Assembly: GCA_023444765.1 (NCBI GenBank)
Contig: JAEXLY010000009.1
Coordinates: 1 to 10,945, forward strand
Origin: Pseudomonadota bacterium
Lineage (GTDB): Bacteria > Pseudomonadota > Gammaproteobacteria > Xanthomonadales > Xanthomonadaceae
Direction of reading: 5' to 3'
Length of the DNA: 10,945 nt
How positions within the stretch are numbered: position 1 is the stretch's first letter; each line of letters begins with the position of its first letter. Under the pieces are notes generated by a model. The model was not told where the DNA came from. It did not search any database and saw nothing but the letters and a program-made list of their open reading frames with translations. A program made the position numbers and the translations under genes. This document shows, one piece after another, positions 1-4,966 of the stretch.

Positions 1-99
1 CCCACTTCCGTATGAAGCCATCCCATCCGCCGGGACGGCTCTGCCGCCTGCGGCATTGATCCCGGCCGGACCTTTTTCTCCTCCCGGGAGGGACCCATC

Positions 100-849
100 A
101 TGAAGCCGAATCTCACCCTGGCCGCCGCTCTGTCGCTGGCCCTGGTCGCCTGCACGAACGACGATGCCAGCCGCGACGGTGTCGATACGACCGTCGCAGC
201 AACCCAGCCTGCCCAGACTGGGACCGCCCCCGCCCCCGCGACGACAGGCGACGAAAATGCCGCGCGGGGCGCCGGGCTGGCGGCCGGCGACAGGAACGCA
301 TTGCTGGCGGTCCAGGAAGTCGACCGGCACGAAGTGGCCGCCGCGGAAGACGCGCTCGCCAAGAATGTCCAGGGCGAGGTGCGGGCGTACGCGGAGACCC
401 TGCGCGACGAACACGGACGCAACCTGGAGACGACGCGGCGTCTTCTCGGCGGCGTCGCGGGCGAAACGCCGGGGGGGCAGCACTACGCGGAGAACAGGCC
501 CAACCGTGACATCGCTCTCGACGGCGGCGGCACGCCAGGCACCGATGCACGGGAAGTCATGGACGGCGCCCCGGGAACAGATGGCACCCAGGCGGTCCCG
601 CCCGAAATCGCGGCGATGCGGGACAGGCACGACGCCGAGCGTCAGCGCCTGGCCGCGCTGGAAGGCGACGGTTTCCGCCGCGAATGGCTCGCGGCCATGG
701 TCAAGGGCCACGAAGAGGCGCTGGCCAAGCTGGACAACGAGTTGATTCCGGGCGCCAGCGACCCGGCTGTCACGGCGCATCTCCAGACGACGCGGGCGGC
801 GATCTCCCGCCACCTCGACACCGCCCGCTCCCTTCACGACACGCGCTGA
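100..849 (+). CDS. DUF4142 family lipoprotein
   Basis: Putative outer-membrane or periplasmic lipoprotein of 249 residues; molecular function unknown. Seen: a lipoprotein signal (Lys2, a hydrophobic run at residues 5-17, lipobox LVAC with Cys18). Residue 19 is Thr rather than Asp, which predicts outer-membrane sorting. A Thr/Ala/Pro-rich linker follows to about residue 60. From about 62 to the end are helical segments typical of DUF4142 (ferritin-like bundle), beginning RNALLAVQEVDRHEV and ending in a helix around HLQTTRAAISRHLD. A Gly-rich insert at about 118-165 separates the two helical halves. The start is set by GGGAGG at 86-91, eight bases before the ATG. DUF4142 proteins are often found in stress or envelope contexts, but no activity can be assigned. 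The family call is firm. Confidence 0.88.
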   Translation: MKPNLTLAAALSLALVACTNDDASRDGVDTTVAATQPAQTGTAPAPATTGDENAARGAGLAAGDRNALLAVQEVDRHEVAAAEDALAKNVQGEVRAYAETLRDEHGRNLETTRRLLGGVAGETPGGQHYAENRPNRDIALDGGGTPGTDAREVMDGAPGTDGTQAVPPEIAAMRDRHDAERQRLAALEGDGFRREWLAAMVKGHEEALAKLDNELIPGASDPAVTAHLQTTRAAISRHLDTARSLHDTR

Positions 850-859
850 CCGGAGCCCG

Positions 860-884
860 GGCGGCGCGGTGAAGCCGCGCCGCC
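860..884 (+). terminator. GC-rich hairpin after the DUF4142 gene
   Basis: A perfect 10-base-pair inverted repeat (GGCGGCGCGG / CCGCGCCGCC, loop TGAAG) begins 11 bases after the stop codon and is followed by TTGTCG. The stem is very strong but the T-tract is poor. It sits between convergent genes and could serve either strand. The hairpin is seen; termination is inferred. Confidence 0.55.
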
Positions 885-979
885 TTGTCGAGCGGGGAAA
901 ATCAGTACGGCCCGCGGCACCGGGGGCGCCGGGTTCGGCCCGCGACCCGGGCGACGTGGGCCCCGTGTGCGTTGCGCGA

Positions 980-991
980 CTACTACTACTA
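980..991 (-). repeat. (TAG)4 microsatellite forming the stop signal
   Basis: Read on the minus strand, the lipoprotein's last sense codon CAG (994-992) is followed by four TAG triplets in frame. All four are stop codons. The trinucleotide run is directly visible. It may be a slippage product, or simply redundancy of the stop. Confidence 0.9.
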
Positions 992-1573
992 CTGCCGCGG
1001 TTCGGCCACGGGCTGGGCAGCTTCGCCGTCTGATCCGGCGGGCTGGGCGGCTTCGCCGTCTGTTCCGGCGAGCTTCCAGTGGCCCCAGTCGTCCTGCACA
1101 TCGTGACCGGAAGTGGTGCGCGCGCCGCGATCGCCGGCATACCGGTAGAGCGGCTTGCCGTGGTATGTGAGGTGGTGTGCGCCGGCAGGCGTCTGGAGGG
1201 TACCCACGGCAATCTGCTGCAGTCCGGGACCGGCGACCGGCGGCTCGCCGCTGGCGAGCATGACGGGCGGCCACACCTGCCGGCATGCGTCGTCGCACCG
1301 GCTGCCGTCCGTATCGCCCTCCAGGTAGTAGAGCGCAGCACCGCTGGCATCGGCGAGGTATCCCGGATCGCCGCCTTCGCGGTGCAGGGTGGCGGCGGTG
1401 CCGGGGGCGGCATCGATCCTCGACGGATCGACGTCCGGCGACGCGGCCCCGGTTTCGATGGGGGCCCGGGATGCCTCGCCGCCCGTCGCGCTTCCATCGG
1501 GCGGCGCGACATCCTGCCCGCAGGCGACGAGCAGGCCCAGCGCAAGGGCCGACAGGGGTGTCTTGAGCTTCAT
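989..1573 (-). CDS. Lipoprotein with Y-X4-D secreted repeats (COG4315-like)
   Basis: Predicted lipoprotein of 194 residues; function unknown. The signal peptide MKLKTPLSALALGLLVAC carries a lipobox with Cys18. A low-complexity Pro/Ala/Ser linker follows. From about residue 62 come two copies of the 'secreted repeat with Y-X4-D motif' (PF03640 type): YLADASGAALYYLEGD with a CDDACRQVWPPV segment, then a copy around LTYHGKPLYRYAGD ending near DDWGHWKLA. The open frame extends far upstream, but ATG 1573 is chosen because AGGAGA (1580-1585 on the plus strand) lies six bases before it and the signal peptide starts there. The C-terminus contains a 10-residue tandem duplication (AGTDGEAAQP / AGSDGEAAQP) and the gene ends in four consecutive TAG codons. 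The role is unknown; the family call is good. Confidence 0.87.
   Translation of the reverse strand: MKLKTPLSALALGLLVACGQDVAPPDGSATGGEASRAPIETGAASPDVDPSRIDAAPGTAATLHREGGDPGYLADASGAALYYLEGDTDGSRCDDACRQVWPPVMLASGEPPVAGPGLQQIAVGTLQTPAGAHHLTYHGKPLYRYAGDRGARTTSGHDVQDDWGHWKLAGTDGEAAQPAGSDGEAAQPVAEPRQ
1011..1070. repeat. 30-bp tandem duplication in a lipoprotein C-terminus
   Basis: Two adjacent 30-base units (1011-1040 and 1041-1070) differ at only two positions (1019/1049 and 1033/1063). Thirty is divisible by three, so each unit encodes one ten-residue block of the minus-strand lipoprotein and the frame is kept. The high identity suggests a recent in-frame duplication. Confidence 0.9.
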
Positions 1574-1806
1574 GCGCGCTCTCCTGGAAAGGGTCGAAGA
1601 TGTTGCGCCGGCAGCCGTGACCGCATGATCAAGGCGGCGACAGCGCGCCGGGCTGCGGCACGCGTCGAAAGTTCGTTCCGGTCGATACCGGGCGCGCGGT
1701 CGGCGTACAGGTGCCGACCTGCCGGCATTCCCGGGAGCACACCACGTCCTGCATGCAAGGAGTCCTGCTGGTTCGGCTGATGTGATCCTGCCAGGCGCCC
1801 GCGCCC

Positions 1807-2266
1807 GTGCAGGAGGAAGCCGGTCGCGAACCGCCGCCGCGGGCGGACGCAGCCGGGCAGGCGCGCGTGGAAATGCGTCGCGAGGTCGAGGAAGCAGTCG
1901 ACGCGATCGGCGCCTGCACGGCGATCCAGCGCGAGGAGGCGATGCGCCGCTCACGGCTCGCGCTTGACCGCATGGACACGAGGATCGATGCCCTGCGCGC
2001 CGGCCGGGCGGCCGTGGCCGGGCAGCTCGGCACGGAGGCACGCAAGATGCGCGAGCAGGAGGCCGCCCGGATACGGATGCGTCGGGATACGGCCCGGGAA
2101 CGGCTGCGTGCGATCCAGGCCAGCGGCGAGGCGGCCTGGGACACGGCGCGAGGACTTCCTGCGGGCGTATCGCGAACTGGCCGATACCCTGGACAAGGCA
2201 TTCCAACGACGCATCGGCAGCCAGGCTCCCGCGCACGCCGGCGAGCAGCCCGCGCCGGTGGAGTAA
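1807..2266 (+). pseudogene. Frameshifted coiled-coil protein, sll1863-like stress family
   Basis: Remnant or frameshifted gene for a charged helical protein. One frame from GTG 1807 reads EEAVDAIGACTAIQREEAMR, continues as a long Arg/Glu/Ala coiled coil and reaches GEAAWDTAR near 2150. There it loses sense. The next frame picks up at once with EDFLRAYRELADTLDKAF and ends in a stop at 2264-2266. The joined product has the charged-helix, GxAW-x-helix layout of sll1863-type stress proteins. The shift fits loss of two bases from a GCGC run at about 2146-2150, or one extra base. The start is doubtful: GTG 1807 has no Shine-Dalgarno sequence upstream, and AGGAGG lies just inside the frame at 1811-1816. 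Ser-Cys codons at 1786-1791 directly follow an in-frame TGA at 1783, hinting at a damaged lipobox. The family name is tentative; the frame disruption is clear. Confidence 0.6.
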
Positions 2267-2351
2267 CCGCTTCCCCGGCAGGATCCGATGGAATCCGACC
2301 CCGACGTGCCCTTCCGCTCCTCTCCGCAACGGCAACCGTGGACGCGGCCGC

Positions 2352-2855
2352 TCACCGCGCCGGCGTTTGCAGCGTGACCCGGGCCGCCGACACGAAGCCG
2401 GCCAGTGCATCGCGGTGGCGCGAGGGTTCCAGGTGCTGCGCATCGATCGCCAGCACGGCAACCGGCGCGCGTCCGCACAAGCGGGCCAGATCCATGAACG
2501 CACCGTCGTGGCCGCTGCCGCCTTCCGTGCAGAAGAAGGCGACGCGCGCCGCCCGCGACCCCTGGGAGGACGTATAGGTGCGTACCGGGGAGGCGATGCG
2601 GCCCGCCCATACCGGCCCGCCGAGGAACAGCAGATCGTAGCGCGCAGGATCCATCAGGATCGGATCGATGGGCGGCTGGCGGCGCGCGACCGCGTCCAGC
2701 ATGGCGCCCAGCGTGCCCACCACGCCCTCGCGGTTGCGCGGTTCCCGGATCCGCTCCACGTCGGCGTCGCCGGCGAGCGCTTCCCGGATTTCCACGGCGA
2801 GGCCGTGGGTGTTGCCGCCCATCGAGTAGTACGCGATCAGGATCCTGGGGGTCAT
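2352..2855 (-). CDS. Flavodoxin-like (FMN-binding) protein
   Basis: Predicted flavodoxin-fold protein of 167 residues, cytoplasmic, probably carrying FMN as an electron carrier or quinone/flavin reductase. Seen: the N-terminal strand ILIAYYS followed by the phosphate-binding loop SMGGNTHGLA (residues 11-20), a second FMN-contact segment FLGGPVWAG (77-85) after a hydrophobic strand, and a third loop with CTEGGSGHDGAF (109-120). The length suits short-chain flavodoxins. ATG 2855 is chosen because the flavodoxin fold begins three residues later; no strong Shine-Dalgarno is visible. It begins 25 bases after the end of the CBS-domain gene on the same strand, so the two probably form one transcript driven from the Fnr-type box at 3387. 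The redox partner is unknown. Confidence 0.82.
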   Translation of the reverse strand: MTPRILIAYYSMGGNTHGLAVEIREALAGDADVERIREPRNREGVVGTLGAMLDAVARRQPPIDPILMDPARYDLLFLGGPVWAGRIASPVRTYTSSQGSRAARVAFFCTEGGSGHDGAFMDLARLCGRAPVAVLAIDAQHLEPSRHRDALAGFVSAARVTLQTPAR

Positions 2856-2880
2856 TGTCGCCGCACGCAGTGCCGCGGGC

Positions 2881-3333
2881 TCAGGGCCGTGCTTCCATCT
2901 CGTGGATCTGTTCGCGCGTGAGCGCGCTGGACAGATCGCGCAGGTGCAGCCCCAGCGCGCCGTAGATGTCGTCGGCGCTGACGATGCCCACCAGCCTGCC
3001 GGTCGCACGGCTGGTCACCGGCAGGCGGCGGACGCCGCGTCTGCGCATGGTGGCGATGGCATCGAACAGATCGTCCTCGTCGGTACAGCTCGCCAGCGGG
3101 GTGGTCATGGTAACGCCGACGGTCACGGTGTCCGGCGCGACGCCGAGCGGGACGATCGCCACGACGATGTCGCGGTCGGTCAGCATGCCCACCGGCACGC
3201 GCTCGCCGTCGGACTTGGCGACCGCCACCAGCGAGCCGACGTGGCGTTGGCGCATGAGTTCGGCCGCGTCGCGCACGGATTCCCCGGTGTCGATGTGGAT
3301 CGCATTGCGGGTGCAGATGTCGGCGATGCGCAT
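2881..3333 (-). CDS. Tandem CBS-domain protein
   Basis: Stand-alone pair of CBS domains, 150 residues, a likely sensor of adenosine nucleotides or related ligands. Seen: CBS1 at about residues 7-60 (CTRNAIHIDTGESVRDAAEL, then VGSLVAV and VGMLTDRDI) and CBS2 at about 72-127 (MTTPLASCTDEDDLFDAIAT, then RLPVTSR and LVGIVSADDIYGAL). Both end in the expected G-[IM]-[LV]-[ST]-x-D-D/R-I element. A short helical tail follows. The start at 3333 has GGGAG (3340-3344) six bases upstream. Such CBS proteins commonly occur with universal stress proteins in Fnr/Anr-controlled low-oxygen modules, and that is the context here. The regulated partner cannot be told from sequence. Confidence 0.9.
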   Translation of the reverse strand: MRIADICTRNAIHIDTGESVRDAAELMRQRHVGSLVAVAKSDGERVPVGMLTDRDIVVAIVPLGVAPDTVTVGVTMTTPLASCTDEDDLFDAIATMRRRGVRRLPVTSRATGRLVGIVSADDIYGALGLHLRDLSSALTREQIHEMEARP

Positions 3334-3386
3334 GGCGGGCTCCCGGTCCTCAAGCCGGCACGATGCCGGATCGCCGCATCCCGGGA

Positions 3387-3400
3387 TTGACCGGGATCAA
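3387..3400 (-). promoter_or_regulatory. Crp/Fnr-type operator upstream of the CBS gene
   Basis: TTGACCGGGATCAA is a near-palindrome (TTGA-N6-TCAA, inner pair imperfect). Its near edge is 53 bases from the CBS start codon. A weak -10-like CATCGT lies 21 bases away on the minus strand (3360-3365). This matches a class II activator position near -41. Assignment to a Crp/Fnr-family regulator (Fnr, Anr or Dnr-like) is inferred from the TTGAy-N4-rTCAA form. Confidence 0.6.
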
Positions 3401-3464
3401 CAAATCGCGGTGCACCGGTTCGTCAAGGGTGAAGAGCCTGCGGATGCGCGATGTCGCCGCAGGT

Positions 3465-3478
3465 TTGACCACGGTCAA
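3465..3478 (+). promoter_or_regulatory. Crp/Fnr-type operator upstream of the stress-protein gene
   Basis: TTGACCACGGTCAA is a perfect palindrome, TTGACC-N2-GGTCAA. It ends 57 bases before the universal stress protein ATG. A weak -10-like CCTACT lies at 3502-3507, 23 bases further on. The best symmetrical copy of the three in the window. The regulator is inferred, not seen. Confidence 0.65.
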
Positions 3479-3502
3479 CACGCCGCCGGGAGGAATGGCG
3501 GC

Positions 3503-4564
3503 CTACTGCGGGCACCACCGTCGCGGAGGCCGGCCATGCTGAAGGACCTGTTGATTCCGATCACCTCGACGGCGGGCGACGAGGACGCGCTCGCGGCGGG
3601 CATTGCCCTGGCCGATGCGCTGTCGGCCCGGCTCACGGTGCTGGCAATGGCCCACCTGCCGCTGCCGCTGGCCGACCCCTGGGGACTGGCGCCGAACGTG
3701 GCGCTCAACGAGGCCTACCAGCGGCTGCGGGCGCAGGGCGAGGTCAACGTCGCACGGCTGAAGGCGAGACTGGATTCGGCGGAGGTGTCCAGCGACGTGC
3801 AGCTGGTGGACGCGCTGGTCAGGCCCCCGGAACGGGTCGCGGCGCACCGCGCGCACCACCGATCTGTGCATCGTCCCGGGGGTGACGTCGCCGGCGGGAA
3901 CCCGCACGGTCCGGACCTGCGCAGGTACGCCCCTCGCTGCGCGAAGCGCTTCCACTACTTCGGCATCGTCGACCTGCCCGAAGTCGCGGTAGTACAGCCC
4001 GATGGCGTGGAACGGCGCGGGCGTGGCGAGACAGACCACCTCGTCGGCGAACCGTCGCGCCGCCGCGAGGCTGGCGGTCGCAGCCACCGGAACCGCGCAT
4101 ACCAGTCGCGCGGGGCGCGCGGCGCGCAGGCAGCGCAGCGCCGCGAGCATGGTGGCGCCGGTGGCCAGCCCGTCGTCGACCACGATCACGGTGCGGCCGG
4201 CCACCGGGCTCGCCATGCGTCCCGCGCCGTAGCGCTGGCGTCGTTCGCGGCTCAGTTCCAGTTGCCGGCTTGCCTCGCGCTCGACATAGCGACTGTCGGC
4301 GCCGGCCACGTCGAGGTCCTCGCCCAGCGTGACGACGCCCGCCTCGTCCACGGCACCGATGGCGAATTCCGGATTCGAAGGCGCGCCGAGCTTGCGCACC
4401 AGCACCACGTCCAGGTCGCCGTCGAGCGCCTCGGCGACCACGCGTCCGATCGGCACGCCGCCGCGGGGGATCGCCATCACCAGGGGATCGCAGCCGCGGT
4501 AACGCGCCAGGGCCGCGGCCAGCCGCTGCGCCGCATCCTGCCGATCGCGGAACGGAAGCTTCAT
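3503..4564 (-). CDS. Phosphoribosyltransferase (COG1926-like), C-terminus replaced
   Basis: PRT-fold protein; the true substrate is unknown for this family. Seen: an N-terminal FRDRQDAAQRLAAAL helix, MAIPRGGVPIG (30-40), VVLVRKLGAPSNPEFAIGAV (53-72), and the PRPP-binding motif VIVVDDGLATGAT (126-138), followed by CAVPVA and a core end near FGQVDDAEVVEAL. ATG 4564 lacks a clear Shine-Dalgarno. Native sequence continues to about residue 228 (RTVRVPAGDVT, ending near 3881). That segment resembles the start of the alpha/beta-hydrolase extension found in many COG1926 proteins. From there to the stop at 3503 the frame is only the antisense of the universal stress gene (about 125 residues, Arg/Gln/His-rich). 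The catalytic PRT domain looks complete, so activity may survive with a foreign tail. The Fnr-type box at 4621 lies 56 bases upstream. Confidence 0.78.
   Translation of the reverse strand: MKLPFRDRQDAAQRLAAALARYRGCDPLVMAIPRGGVPIGRVVAEALDGDLDVVLVRKLGAPSNPEFAIGAVDEAGVVTLGEDLDVAGADSRYVEREASRQLELSRERRQRYGAGRMASPVAGRTVIVVDDGLATGATMLAALRCLRAARPARLVCAVPVAATASLAAARRFADEVVCLATPAPFHAIGLYYRDFGQVDDAEVVEALRAARGVPAQVRTVRVPAGDVTPGTMHRSVVRAVRRDPFRGPDQRVHQLHVAGHLRRIQSRLQPCDVDLALRPQPLVGLVERHVRRQSPGVGQRQRQVGHCQHREPGRQRIGQGNARRERVLVARRRGDRNQQVLQHGRPPRRWCPQ
3536..3882 (+). pseudogene. Universal stress protein, 3'-truncated and frameshifted
   Basis: Beginning of a UspA-family protein. From ATG 3536 it reads MLKDLLIPITSTAGDEDALA, then IALADALSARLTVLAMAHLP (the first two beta-alpha units), a long helix ending at VARLKARLDSAEV, and VQLVDALVRPPERVAA. 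At about 3840 the Usp-like reading moves to the next frame, which gives TARTTDLCIVPG (3846-3881), the fourth beta strand. This fits loss of two bases from a GCGC run. After about 3882 both frames run into the antisense of the phosphoribosyltransferase gene. The rest of the domain (the G-2x-G-9x-G-S/T nucleotide loop) is missing. An uninterrupted frame continues to 4624 but is meaningless there. The Fnr-type box at 3465 lies upstream. Function is probably lost, unless the sequence is misassembled. Confidence 0.75.
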
Positions 4565-4620
4565 CGCGCATGCGCCCGGCTGGAGGTTGCACCACGCTAT
4601 GCCAGCGGCGCCGGGAGGCT

Positions 4621-4634
4621 TTGACCTGCGTCAA
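4621..4634 (-). promoter_or_regulatory. Crp/Fnr-type operator upstream of the phosphoribosyltransferase
   Basis: TTGACCTGCGTCAA has the arms TTGAC / GTCAA with a four-base centre. Its near edge is 56 bases from the start codon at 4564. A -10-like TAGCGT on the minus strand (4594-4599) lies 21 bases from the box, as expected for activation from about -41. The third box of this type in 1.25 kb. Confidence 0.62.
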
Positions 4635-4760
4635 CAGCCGTCCGGATGCTCGAGGTGCGGGTGGTGGAACGGAGACCGGCCGGCAGACGGGCGCGTGCCG
4701 CCGGACGTTGCGCCGTCCAGGCGACAGCGCATGGACGCCGCAGGCGGCGAAACCGGCCCT

Positions 4761-4794
4761 GAAAAGCAAGAAACCCCCGATTTCTCGAGGGTTT
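4761..4794 (-). terminator. Rho-independent terminator of tRNA-Leu
   Basis: On the minus strand AAACCCTCGA - GAAA - TCGGGGGTTT forms a 10-pair stem (one T-G wobble) with a GAAA tetraloop (4771-4794). It is followed by TTTCTTGC and TTTT-containing sequence (4761-4770). It begins eight bases beyond the CCA end of the tRNA. Confidence 0.85.
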
Positions 4795-4801
4795 TCTGCC
4801 T

Positions 4802-4886
<85 letters not shown>

Positions 4887-4898
4887 AGGTGGCCGCGT

Positions 4899-4927
4899 AT
4901 GTTGCGGCGCGGCGCGGCTAATGTCAA
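4899..4927 (-). promoter_or_regulatory. Sigma-70 promoter of tRNA-Leu
   Basis: The minus strand shows a consensus -35 TTGACA (4922-4927), a 17-base spacer and a -10-like CAACAT (4899-4904). A GC-rich discriminator and a leader of only a few bases lead to the tRNA 5' end at 4886. The -35 and spacing are ideal; the -10 matches three of six consensus bases. The GC-rich discriminator is what stringently controlled stable-RNA promoters usually have. Confidence 0.62.
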
Positions 4928-4966
4928 CGGTCTTCTGCACCGGAACCCGACGGCGTCGCGTGTACC

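Noticed and set aside
1..99. A terminator or gene end before the first gene
   Set aside because: GCCGC/GCGGC and the CTTTTTCTC tract are present but not properly joined as hairpin plus T-tail, and no coding frame is convincing. I see only the Shine-Dalgarno of the DUF4142 gene.
1574..2503. Upstream extension of the minus-strand lipoprotein frame to 504 residues
   Set aside because: The signal peptide and Shine-Dalgarno place the start at 1573. The extension is Arg/Pro/Ala-rich and lies antisense to the coiled-coil gene.
3465..3470. TTGACC elements as simple sigma-70 -35 boxes
   Set aside because: All three copies are 14-base palindromes, and a -10 at 17 bases is not seen after the copy at 3465. 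An activator operator explains symmetry and spacing better.
2966..4624. 552-residue plus-strand open frame
   Set aside because: Only the part from 3536 to about 3840 resembles a protein family (Usp). The rest is antisense to the CBS and phosphoribosyltransferase genes.
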